A stretch of 7,372 bases of DNA from an uncultured Mycoplasmatota bacterium (GCA_947297555.1 CAMYTM010000029.1:1-7372); one strand, 5' to 3'. Numbered from the stretch's first letter, positions 1-5,691 are shown. The notes: generated by a model not told the origin, from the sequence alone. Numbers and translations are program-made.

Positions 1-487
1 CATTTACACCTGTAAGTAGTGGCCTTAATTCTTGTGTAGATATAGCAAACACAGTTTGATTAATAAGTGTTTTCAAAAGATCACCTTTTAAAATAATAGG
101 ATCTTTATGTTCTTCCATTTTTAAATTAGGATAATCATTCGCATCTAAACAATTCAAATTAAATTGAGCATTTTCCGTATAAATTCTAATTTTTAATCTG
201 TCGATAACTTCAAAGTTAGCCACATCTCCAGGTAGTTTTCTAATAATATCCAACAAAAACTTACTTTGAATAATAATAGTTCCAATACTTTCAATATTCT
301 TAATCTCCTTTGCTTCGATAAAAGAATTAATTGTAAGTTCACTATCACTTGCTGTTAAAGATAAACCATTATTGTTTAGTTCAAATTTAATTCCATTTAA
401 TACAGGAATGACATTTTTTGTAGATACTCCTTTTATTACATGATTCAAATTTTCTAGTAAAATATTTTTATCAATTGCAAATTTCAT
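1..487 (-). CDS. dnaN: DNA polymerase III sliding clamp (beta subunit), N-terminal 162 codons, cut by window edge
   Basis: This gene encodes the ring-shaped processivity clamp that tethers the replicative polymerase to DNA. My translation begins MKFAIDKNILLENLNHVIKG and contains the first-domain beta-clamp pattern VIPVLNGIKFEL…LTASDSELTI. Further on it has FAISTQELRPLLTGVN, the family's conserved FAvStdesRPvLtGV stretch that opens the second domain. The ATG at 487–485 is preceded by a Shine-Dalgarno GAAGGA (complement of 493–498) five bases upstream. The full protein would be about 370 residues, so a little under half is present and the rest lies to the left of the window. It lies downstream of dnaA on the same strand, the standard dnaA–dnaN arrangement, and is probably co-transcribed with dnaA and also served by its own promoter in the spacer. 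No disruption is seen in the visible part. Confidence 0.95.
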   Translation of the reverse strand, partial: MKFAIDKNILLENLNHVIKGVSTKNVIPVLNGIKFELNNNGLSLTASDSELTINSFIEAKEIKNIESIGTIIIQSKFLLDIIRKLPGDVANFEVIDRLKIRIYTENAQFNLNCLDANDYPNLKMEEHKDPIILKGDLLKTLINQTVFAISTQELRPLLTGVN

Positions 488-529
488 AATTTTCCTTCTT
501 TCTTATTTGTTAATTTTTTTATTTTGATT

Positions 530-554
530 ATTATACAGTGGATAAAGTGTATAA
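530..554 (-). promoter_or_regulatory. Candidate dnaN promoter with DnaA boxes in its spacer
   Basis: On the minus strand a perfect TATAAT (535–530) lies 43 bases before the dnaN start. No good -35 hexamer is seen at 16–18 bases. Two 9-mers, TTATACACT (554–546) and TTATCCACT (545–537), abut each other just upstream of the TATAAT. Each differs from the DnaA-box consensus TTATNCACA only at the last base. If the -10 is used, DnaA bound here would cover the promoter, suggesting regulation of dnaN by DnaA (inference). Confidence 0.4.
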
Positions 555-647
555 CTTCATTATTCACTTTATTTTCCTATATTTCTAATTCTATTTTCTG
601 TGAATAAACTCTACTTTTTTCTTTCAAGTTATACACATTTATTCACA
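537..647. other. DnaA-box cluster between dnaA and dnaN (downstream half of bipartite oriC)
   Basis: Three 9-mers match TTATNCACA exactly: TTATTCACA on the minus strand (607–599), TTATACACA on plus (629–637) and TTATTCACA on plus (639–647). Three more differ by one base: 545–537 minus, 554–546 minus and 560–568 plus. Two pairs are nearly phased: 537/546 abut, and 629/639 are 10 bp apart. Bacillus-type origins have boxes on both sides of dnaA, with unwinding in the dnaA–dnaN spacer, and this spacer fits that role. Short AT runs near 520–535 could be part of an unwinding element, but I do not see a clean DnaA-trio array. Confidence 0.75.
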
Positions 648-650
648 ACT

Positions 651-2000
651 TTAAAATTTATTCTTTATCATATTGATTTCTTCTTCCAATTTTTTATTAC
701 TTTTTAAATCATCTGTTATTTTATCACAAGCATGAATAACAGTAGAATGATCTCTTCCCCCGAATTGCATGCCGATTCTAGATACAGTTTCATCAGTGAG
801 CATTCTAGATAAATACATCCCAATTTGCCGTGGATAAGCAATCTTCGCACTTCGCTTTTTCCCTTTTAAATCTTCTATTGTAATATTATAAAAGTCTGCG
901 ACGGCTTTTTGAATGTTATCAATCGAGTTATCAGAATATATATTCACATTAATATAATCTTTTAATGCCTCATTAGCAAACTCTAAATCAATACGCTCTG
1001 GAACAATCATTGCTGTGTATGCCATAAGCCGGTTTAAAGTTCCTTCAATAAATCGTACATCATTTTGACAACTATTCGCAATAAATTCAATCACTTCTTC
1101 GTCCACCTTATCTTGAATACTTTTTCCCTTTAATTTTTGTTTAATGATTCGGACACGTAAATCAAAATCTGGAGGATCAATATTTACAGGTAGTCCCCAC
1201 ATAAATCTGCTTCTTAAGCGCTCCTCTATTTTCTTTAAATCATCTGGACTTCTATCAGAACTAATAATAATTTGTTTATTGGCTTGATGTAAGGCATTAA
1301 AAGTATAGAAGAATTCCTCTTGCGTTTTATCCGCCCCTACTAAATATTGAATATCATCAATAATCAAAACATCCACGTTTCGATATTTATTTTTAAAATT
1401 ATTAGAATAATCTATTGCTGATTTTCCCTTTTCCATCCCAGCAATTCCAATATATTCATTCATAAACATATCACTTGTTGTGTATAACACTTTTTTATTG
1501 GTATTTTCTGTTATAAAATTTCCAATAGCATGCATTAAGTGTGTTTTTCCAAGTCCACTTTTTCCATATATAAATAATGGATTATGAATTTTTCCTGGTT
1601 GTTCTGCGACGGCCATTCCAGCCACTTTCGCAAACCGATTAGTGTTTCCCACAATATAATTATCAAAATTAAGGGTTTTATCCAAGTTACTTTCCCAAAA
1701 CTCATTCACGGGATTTTGAGGAATTGTTTGTGGTTCTACAATTACTTCTTGGATTTCATCTTTTAAAATAAATTTAATATCATAATTAATTCCAGAAAGT
1801 TTAAATAAAATATCTTCTATTAAAGAATAATAATTTTCGGCAAGAATTTTCTTATGAATTTCCATCGGCACCTGGATAGTTAAAAAATCACTGTTAATAT
1901 TCACAAGTTTCAAATCATTAAACCAAGCATTAAAAGATGCAGAATTTATTTCATTTTTGACTTTCTCTAAAAACTGTCCCCATAACTCTTCAACCAGCAA
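651..2000 (-). CDS. dnaA: Chromosomal replication initiator protein DnaA
   Basis: DnaA is the AAA+ ATPase that binds 9-bp DnaA boxes, oligomerises at oriC, melts DNA and loads the helicase; it also acts as a transcription regulator. The 449-residue length is normal. Domain I is at about 1–80 (LWGQFLEKVKNEINSASFNAWF), followed by a short linker (domain II). The AAA+ domain III has Walker A GKSGLGKT (146–153), Walker B VLIIDDIQ (211–218), sensor I IIISSDR (244–250), the arginine-finger region RLRSRFMWGL (261–270) and sensor II VRFIEGTLNRL (315–325). DNA-binding domain IV includes YPRQIGMYLSRM and the signature GGRDHSTVIHACDKI (414–428). The start is TTG at 2000–1998, because an in-frame TGA lies three codons upstream and a GGGGTGAT Shine-Dalgarno is well spaced. 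It sits upstream of dnaN and between two clusters of DnaA boxes, so autoregulation is likely. Confidence 0.98.
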   Translation of the reverse strand: MLVEELWGQFLEKVKNEINSASFNAWFNDLKLVNINSDFLTIQVPMEIHKKILAENYYSLIEDILFKLSGINYDIKFILKDEIQEVIVEPQTIPQNPVNEFWESNLDKTLNFDNYIVGNTNRFAKVAGMAVAEQPGKIHNPLFIYGKSGLGKTHLMHAIGNFITENTNKKVLYTTSDMFMNEYIGIAGMEKGKSAIDYSNNFKNKYRNVDVLIIDDIQYLVGADKTQEEFFYTFNALHQANKQIIISSDRSPDDLKKIEERLRSRFMWGLPVNIDPPDFDLRVRIIKQKLKGKSIQDKVDEEVIEFIANSCQNDVRFIEGTLNRLMAYTAMIVPERIDLEFANEALKDYINVNIYSDNSIDNIQKAVADFYNITIEDLKGKKRSAKIAYPRQIGMYLSRMLTDETVSRIGMQFGGRDHSTVIHACDKITDDLKSNKKLEEEINMIKNKF

Positions 2001-2005
2001 ATTCC

Positions 2006-2013
2006 ATCACCCC
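2006..2013 (-). promoter_or_regulatory. dnaA ribosome binding site (decides the TTG start)
   Basis: GGGGTGAT on the minus strand matches the 16S-complementary GAGGTGAT except at one base and lies five bases before TTG (2000–1998). An ATG at 2007–2005 overlaps this site, is out of frame with dnaA, and opens only a five-codon frame (MEFAG, stop 1992–1990). It is too close to the ribosome binding site to be the normal start. Confidence 0.65.
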
Positions 2014-2038
2014 GCTATCTACTACCCTAAGTAAGTTC

Positions 2039-2067
2039 ATTGTATCTCATTAATTGAATATTGAAAA
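2039..2067 (-). promoter_or_regulatory. Candidate dnaA promoter
   Basis: On the minus strand, -35 TTTTCA (2067–2062, 4 of 6 matches to TTGACA) and -10 TACAAT (2044–2039, 5 of 6 matches) are separated by 17 bases. The -10 is about 40 bases before the TTG start. The nearest DnaA boxes (2090–2109) lie just upstream of the -35, where DnaA could affect transcription of its own gene (inference). Confidence 0.5.
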
Positions 2068-2089
2068 GTGAAAAAGCAAATGTACATAG

Positions 2090-2279
2090 TTATGCACAAG
2101 TTATCCACACAATTCGCCATTATAATAACTAACTTTTTAAGATTTATCAACATTATCCACAAATTTTTTATTTTTTTTATTCACATCGTGTATAAAATTT
2201 ATCCACAGAAAGTTCTTAATGTTTATAACCAATATTTCCCAAAGATTTAAAAGAAAAGATTATGCACACATTTTGCACA
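2090..2279. other. oriC: Origin of replication: main DnaA-box cluster upstream of dnaA
   Basis: Seven plus-strand 9-mers match TTWTNCACA exactly: TTATGCACA 2090–2098, TTATCCACA 2101–2109, TTATCCACA 2153–2161, TTATTCACA 2177–2185, TTATCCACA 2199–2207, TTATGCACA 2260–2268 and TTTTGCACA 2271–2279. Two single-mismatch sites are TTATCAACA (2144–2152, abutting the next box) and a minus-strand TTATACACG (2195–2187). Two pairs (2090/2101 and 2260/2271) are spaced 11 bp, about one helical turn, and so on one DNA face. Nearly all point the same way. Together with the cluster at 537–647 this makes a bipartite oriC around dnaA. A 60-codon plus-strand open frame crossing the region is a chance frame. Confidence 0.92.
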
Positions 2280-2430
2280 TTTCTTTTATAATAACTCTTC
2301 TTACTACTCTTTAATAAATTTAGAATGTGAAAACAAACCTTTTCTATTTTTAATTTTAAAATAAAAAAAGGAAAAAGAAATCAAAAAAGAAATATTTTCC
2401 CTTATAAAAACATAAAATGAATCATCTATT
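2280..2430. other. Extremely A+T-rich spacer between DnaA boxes and rpmH promoter
   Basis: By hand count 2281–2420 is about 17% G+C, below its surroundings. It contains no gene that I can support. Immediately after the last DnaA box come TTT CTT TTA steps, and later CTTCTTACTACTC, both loosely like the [C/T]T[A/T] complement of the DnaA-trio. This could be an unwinding element, but in sequence this AT-rich such matches are expected by chance. In B. subtilis unwinding occurs on the other side of dnaA. Confidence 0.35.
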
Positions 2431-2432
2431 CC

Positions 2433-2462
2433 TTGACATTTTGATTCGCCTAATATTATAAT
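2433..2462 (+). promoter_or_regulatory. rpmH promoter (sigma-A type)
   Basis: A perfect -35 TTGACA (2433–2438) and perfect -10 TATAAT (2457–2462) are separated by 18 bases. The ATG of rpmH is 31 bases past the -10. This is the strongest-looking promoter in the window and probably drives rpmH, with read-through into rnpA–yidC–jag. Confidence 0.85.
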
Positions 2463-2493
2463 AAAATGACTTTAGATTTAAGGAGGAACGTTT

Positions 2494-2622
2494 ATGAAAA
2501 TAGGTACTTATCAACCAAATAAAAGAAAAAAAGCAAAGAAACATGGTTTTTTTGCACGTAAAGAAACGAAAATTTTAAAAAATAGAAGAAAAAAAGGCCG
2601 TAAAAACCTAATTACGAAATAA
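2494..2622 (+). CDS. rpmH: Large ribosomal subunit protein bL34
   Basis: A 42-residue, very basic protein of the 50S ribosomal subunit that packs against 23S rRNA. The translation reads M-K-I-G-TYQPNKRKKAKKHGFFARKETKILK, then NRRKKGRKNLITK. TYQPNKRK, HGF and RRKKGRK are the family's conserved blocks. The ATG follows a near-perfect Shine-Dalgarno, AAGGAGGA (2480–2487). Against B. subtilis L34 (recalled) it has one extra residue after MK and lacks four residues (the NGRx segment of SKNGRLVL), so ETK runs directly into ILK. This deletion is in a usually well-conserved turn. The gene has its own strong promoter, lies next to oriC divergent from dnaA, and is followed at once by a hairpin terminator overlapping its stop codon. 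Confidence 0.96.
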   Translation: MKIGTYQPNKRKKAKKHGFFARKETKILKNRRKKGRKNLITK

Positions 2623-2644
2623 ACCACATTTCTGTGGTTTTTTT
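2621..2644 (+). terminator. Intrinsic terminator/attenuator after rpmH
   Basis: AAACCACA (2621–2628) pairs perfectly with TGTGGTTT (2633–2640) around a four-base TTTC loop, followed by a T-run to 2644. The left arm starts inside the TAA stop codon. Because rnpA follows 27 bases later with no clear promoter of its own, this is probably partial termination that sets a high rpmH to rnpA ratio (inference). Confidence 0.85.
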
Positions 2645-2670
2645 GCTATATTACAGAAAGAAGGGATATT

Positions 2671-2997
2671 ATGAAAAAAAATGAAGTAGTAAAATCTAAA
2701 ATAGATTTCAATAACATCATTCAAAGTTCCCCTTTTATAAAAAACCAAAGTTTTGTTATATATATAAGGAAAACAGAAACAAGGAAAAGACACTTTGGTA
2801 TCGCTGTATCCAAAAAACTTGGAAATGCCGTAGTAAGAAATAAATTAAAGCGCCAATTACGTGCTATTCTAGATGAAATGAAAGAAAACTTTCCAAATAA
2901 TCATGATTATATTATAATGATAAAGAAAAGTTGTGTAGAATTATCATTTTTACAAAAGAAAAATGATTTGGAAAATTTAATAAAGGAGATAAAATGA
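2671..2997 (+). CDS. rnpA: Ribonuclease P protein component
   Basis: The small basic protein subunit of RNase P binds the catalytic RNA and the 5' leader of precursor tRNA, helping 5'-end maturation. At 108 residues it has the family's normal length. The diagnostic RNR motif is at about 56–64, AVVRNKLKRQLR, matching the family pattern avxRNrxKRxlRe with RNK in place of RNR. It is preceded by the strand HFGIAVSKKLGNA. The start ATG follows AAGAAGGG (2659–2666) at good spacing. The stop TGA (2995–2997) overlaps the yidC start in an ATGA, which suggests translational coupling. Using TGA as a stop here argues against the mycoplasma code. The gene order rpmH–rnpA–yidC–jag is the standard Firmicutes one. 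Confidence 0.96.
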   Translation: MKKNEVVKSKIDFNNIIQSSPFIKNQSFVIYIRKTETRKRHFGIAVSKKLGNAVVRNKLKRQLRAILDEMKENFPNNHDYIIMIKKSCVELSFLQKKNDLENLIKEIK

Positions 2998-3950
2998 AAA
3001 CAAAAAAAATACTCGTATTGTTAATTGCCGTATTGTTATTGACAACAGGTTGTGGAAATAAAACCTATTTGAAAGAAGATAAAAGTATAGTAACGTATGA
3101 AAGTACAGGACAAAGTCTTCAAAATAATATTTTGTGTAAGCCAGAAGAAAAAGAATTATATGAACTTTATGAAAAATACAATGACCAATTAAAAACAAAA
3201 TTAGAAGATTTGCCAACGTGTGCTAGTTTTAAACCGAATGATATAAAGTACCATAGTTTATGGGAATCTATATTTGTAAAACCACTTGCATGGTTAATAT
3301 TGAAATTAGGACTTGCCATCAAAAACTTTGGAGTATCTGTAATGTTAATTGGGTTAGGTATTCGTTTAATATTACTTCCCTTTTCCAAAAAAACTATGGA
3401 ACAATCTGAAAACATGAAAAAAGCCCAACCAGAAATACAAAAAATTGAGAAGAAATATAAAAATCGCACAGATAGCGATTCTATGATGATGAAAAGTCAA
3501 GAAACAATGCTAGTTTATAAAAAATATAAAATTAATCCAGTATCAGGCTGTTTGCTTGCCTTTATTCAATTGCCTTTATTCTTTGCATTCTTACAAGCCA
3601 TCAATCGTGTTCCAGCAATTTTTGAAGATAGTCTATTTGGAATGAAACTTGGAATGACACCATGGGTTGGGATTGGGCAAGGAAAATATATTTATATTCT
3701 ATTAATTGTGTTAATTATCTTATCCACTTATTTTTCATTCAAAAATGCTATGCATAACCAGAAAACCACCAATGAAATGGAACGTCAAATGCAACTTACT
3801 TTAAAATTTATGATTATTATGATTTCCGTTGCATCATTTAGTCTACCAACTGCGATTGCATTATATTGGATTGTAACGAATGGATTTGTTGTCATACAAA
3901 ACTTTATTTTTAAAAAGATAAATGAGGGAAATAAGAAAAGAGGAAATTAG
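2994..3950 (+). CDS. yidC: Membrane protein insertase YidC/Oxa1 (SpoIIIJ-type lipoprotein)
   Basis: This enzyme-like chaperone inserts and folds membrane proteins, alone or with SecYEG. The 318-residue protein starts with a lipoprotein signal peptide: MKTKK, a hydrophobic core and lipobox LTTGC with Cys20. An extracytoplasmic stretch of about 75 residues follows. Five hydrophobic segments in total are consistent with the Oxa1 core (signal plus about 96–130, 183–203, 232–250, 272–305). Arg124 in GLGIRLILLPF corresponds to the essential groove arginine of SpoIIIJ. NPVSGCLLAFIQLPLFFAFLQAI and LPTAIALYWIVTNGF are further family signatures. The basic C-terminal tail (KKINEGNKKRGN) is short. The start overlaps the rnpA stop by four bases, with AAAGGAG (2982–2988) inside rnpA. 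The extracytoplasmic part carries Cys48 and Cys76, a possible disulfide, and makes the protein longer than the ~260-residue SpoIIIJ. Confidence 0.96.
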   Translation: MKTKKILVLLIAVLLLTTGCGNKTYLKEDKSIVTYESTGQSLQNNILCKPEEKELYELYEKYNDQLKTKLEDLPTCASFKPNDIKYHSLWESIFVKPLAWLILKLGLAIKNFGVSVMLIGLGIRLILLPFSKKTMEQSENMKKAQPEIQKIEKKYKNRTDSDSMMMKSQETMLVYKKYKINPVSGCLLAFIQLPLFFAFLQAINRVPAIFEDSLFGMKLGMTPWVGIGQGKYIYILLIVLIILSTYFSFKNAMHNQKTTNEMERQMQLTLKFMIIMISVASFSLPTAIALYWIVTNGFVVIQNFIFKKINEGNKKRGN

Positions 3951-3952
3951 AA

Positions 3953-4564
3953 ATGTTTGAAGTAGAATTAGAAGCAAAAACAAAAGAAGAGGCCATAAAA
4001 TTAGCAACAGAAAAATTAAATGCCAGTGAAAGTGAAATAATTTATCATGTTGAAGAAGAAATAACAGGCAAGTTATTTAAATCTTCCAACTATAAGATAA
4101 AAGCAATCACTCTTACAGATTTAGTAGAACAGATAAAAGAATACTTAAAAGCAATCATTATTAACTTAGGATTGGAAGTTCAATTTGAAAGTTCCATTCG
4201 AGATAGAAAAATAAATGTTGCTATGTATGCTGATAATAATGCAATCCTAATTGGAAAAGATGGAAAAACACTAAAAGCCTTAGAAACATTAGTAAAACAA
4301 AAAGTATTAAATACTTATGGTGTTCATATTACTATTTCCTTAGATGTAGAAAACTACAAAGAAAAAAGAATAAAAAACTTAGAATACATGGCTAAAAAAA
4401 TTGCTAGAGAAGTAAGAAGCACTAAAGTAGAAGCCACTTTAGAAAATATGAATTCCTTTGAAAGAAGAATTGTACATAATATATTAACAGACTTTAAAGG
4501 TGTAGAAACTACTAGTGAGGGCGAAGAGCCAAATCGTCATGTTATTATAAAACCCACAGACTAA
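3953..4564 (+). CDS. jag: KH/R3H RNA-binding protein Jag (KhpB)
   Basis: Jag/KhpB is a cytoplasmic RNA-binding protein which, in streptococci and relatives, works with KhpA to tune cell division and elongation. Three domains are visible in 203 residues. The Jag_N domain is at about 1–50 (EVELEAKTKEEAIKLATEKLN…ITGKLFKSS). The KH domain follows, with the GxxG loop GKDG (101–104) in ILIGKDGKTLKALETLVKQ. The R3H domain has R171xxxH175 in SFERRIVHNIL and ends EPNRHVIIKP. The spacer between Jag_N and KH is short, so the protein lacks the long acidic linker of some homologues. It starts two bases after the yidC stop, with ribosome binding site AAAGAGGAA (3937–3945), so it is almost certainly co-transcribed with rnpA and yidC. 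Its last four codons form the left arm of the terminator. Confidence 0.96.
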   Translation: MFEVELEAKTKEEAIKLATEKLNASESEIIYHVEEEITGKLFKSSNYKIKAITLTDLVEQIKEYLKAIIINLGLEVQFESSIRDRKINVAMYADNNAILIGKDGKTLKALETLVKQKVLNTYGVHITISLDVENYKEKRIKNLEYMAKKIAREVRSTKVEATLENMNSFERRIVHNILTDFKGVETTSEGEEPNRHVIIKPTD

Positions 4565-4580
4565 TAAACTGTGGGTTTTT
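4549..4580 (+). terminator. Strong hairpin terminator after jag, probably bidirectional
   Basis: AAAACCCACAG (4549–4559) pairs with CTGTGGGTTTT (4569–4579), an 11-bp perfect stem with a 9-base loop that contains the jag stop codon. Five Ts follow (4576–4580). On the minus strand the same hairpin is followed by TTTTATAAT just past the stop of the convergent ATPase gene (4593–4591), so it can also end that transcript. It marks the end of the rpmH–jag operon. Confidence 0.9.
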
Positions 4581-4590
4581 AAATAGTTTA

Positions 4591-5574
4591 TTATAAATAT
4601 AATTTTGGTTGTTTACTACGCATAAGTTTTCTACTTCTATTATTTAATAAAACTTCATGAATTGTATCTTTAATATCTTCTCGTCTAATTCTGTCATTTA
4701 TTTCCCATATTAAAATTATTTCATTTACAATATCTAAAATTATTTTTATATTTCCATTTGTACAAGTTACTAATAAATTTAAAGTGTCATAATTTAACCA
4801 ATCCAATGGTATTGTTGCATTATATCCCATAATTCTCTTTTTTATAATAGCATAAACAATTTCTAAATTTTTATTATACTCGATAGAATATGGAGTGAAA
4901 GTAATGAGTTCACTATTTTCATTAAAATAAGTTTTATACCAATATTCAGGTAAACTTTCATCATCTACTTCAATAATAGTTTTATCAAATAAATCAAAAT
5001 AAGAATATAAAATCTTTTGTGCTAATTCATCACTATTATTAATACTATCAAAACGATTACTACCAAGTTCTATTGATTCAATATGCATTAGTTTTTTAAA
5101 TTTATCTAATATTTCTCCACTAATTTCTTTAGAAGTATATAATTTTGGTAAGCAATAACTATCTGTAAAAACCAAACTATTTAGTAAATCAACTATTTCT
5201 TGGCAACAATTCTGTATAGCATCACCATATTGTGAGAATTTGCTTTGATAAGTTAATTCATGATATTTTTTAATATACCAAAGGATTTCTCTGGTAAAAT
5301 GTATCTCCCAATAATGTTCAAAAAATTCTTTTGCTAAAAAATTTTTTGTATCTAAAGGTAAATTATCCCTATTAAAATTTAAAAGCATAAATGGTTGTTC
5401 TGTATTTGCTTTCTTTTCTTGCATATAATTTAAAAGTGTACTTCTTCCTGTTCCTTTTCCTCTCAAAATAATTTTAGAAACTTCTAATGTTTCTATTTCT
5501 TTAAATGTATCTTGCGCTGGTTCCCTTAAAAATTCTTCACAATGTATTATTTTATACGGTCTTATGTATTTCAA
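4591..5574 (-). CDS. ORC/AAA-like P-loop protein with altered Walker A (function unknown)
   Basis: I do not recognise a named family. From the TTG at 5574–5572 the protein has 327 residues. The pattern is a P-loop ATPase: KIILRGKGTGRSTLLNYM (34–51) is a Walker A-like loop, followed by a second strand FMLLNFNR (62–69). A possible Walker B TIIEVDD is at about 199–205 and a sensor-1-like strand LITFTP at about 223–228. The C-terminal TCTNGNIKIILDIVNEI…RIRREDIKDTIHEVL resembles the ORC/Cdc6-type AAA+ lid. The key Walker A lysine is arginine (R44, codon AGA at 5445–5443), so ATP hydrolysis may be weak or lost. TTG is chosen because AAGGAGGG lies seven bases upstream; ATGs at 5703 and 5592 lack a ribosome binding site, and the frame from 5703 would run across the opposing promoter. 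There is no signal peptide or membrane segment. It is divergent from the HipA-like kinase gene, which suggests but does not prove a shared role. Confidence is high that the gene is real and moderate on the family. Confidence 0.7.
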   Translation of the reverse strand: MKYIRPYKIIHCEEFLREPAQDTFKEIETLEVSKIILRGKGTGRSTLLNYMQEKKANTEQPFMLLNFNRDNLPLDTKNFLAKEFFEHYWEIHFTREILWYIKKYHELTYQSKFSQYGDAIQNCCQEIVDLLNSLVFTDSYCLPKLYTSKEISGEILDKFKKLMHIESIELGSNRFDSINNSDELAQKILYSYFDLFDKTIIEVDDESLPEYWYKTYFNENSELITFTPYSIEYNKNLEIVYAIIKKRIMGYNATIPLDWLNYDTLNLLVTCTNGNIKIILDIVNEIILIWEINDRIRREDIKDTIHEVLLNNRSRKLMRSKQPKLYL

Positions 5575-5601
5575 ACTAAAACCCTCCTTCATTATATTTT
5601 C

Positions 5602-5610
5602 AGTATACCA
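5602..5610 (-). promoter_or_regulatory. Extended -10 promoter of the P-loop gene
   Basis: On the minus strand, TGGTATACT (5610–5602) is an extended -10 (TGN plus TATACT, 5 of 6 matches). No convincing -35 is present; only T-rich sequence lies at the right distance. The TTG start is 27 bases further on, after AAGGAGGG. The site lies inside a 12-bp tandem repeat. Confidence 0.55.
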
Positions 5611-5630
5611 TAAAAAATACCATAAAAAAT
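5605..5630. repeat. 12-bp tandem repeat over the promoter (possible operator)
   Basis: ATACCATAAAAA occurs twice back to back (5605–5616 and 5617–5628), followed by AT, the first two bases of a third copy. The first copy contains most of the extended -10 of the minus-strand gene. Two direct sites about one helical turn apart at a promoter are a common operator layout, but a chance duplication in AT-rich DNA is possible. Confidence 0.5.
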
Positions 5631-5663
5631 TTATTTTCCAATTTTTGTTTTTTTCATTTTTAC

Positions 5664-5691
5664 TTGAAAATCTAAAAAGATTGTATATAAT
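5664..5691 (+). promoter_or_regulatory. Promoter of the HipA-like kinase gene
   Basis: -35 TTGAAA (5664–5669, 5 of 6 matches) and a perfect -10 TATAAT (5686–5691) have a 16-base spacer. The ATG at 5719 follows AAAGGGG (5702–5708) at 10 bases. It is divergent from the promoter at 5602–5610, and the two -10 elements are about 75 bases apart. Confidence 0.75.

Noticed and set aside
1584..1766. Plus-strand open frame within dnaA
   Set aside because: It is antisense to the well-supported dnaA coding sequence and shows no recognisable protein features.
2068..2250. Plus-strand 60-codon open frame in the origin
   Set aside because: It lies across the DnaA boxes, has no ribosome binding site, and its residues simply reflect the repeated box sequences.
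2339..2373. Imperfect hairpin CCTTTTCTATTTT / AAAATAAAAAAAGG
   Set aside because: It is nearly all A-T pairs with a bulge in an 83% A+T tract, and there is no gene end nearby to terminate; likely chance.
2994..2997. TGA at the rnpA end read as tryptophan (mycoplasma code)
   Set aside because: RnpA already has its normal length at this TGA, the yidC start overlaps it, and tryptophans elsewhere in the window use TGG.
2608..3469. Minus-strand open frames opposite rnpA and yidC (2608–2793, 2977–3216, 3167–3469)
   Set aside because: They are antisense to clear genes, F/Y/I-rich from AT-rich codons, and lack ribosome binding sites.
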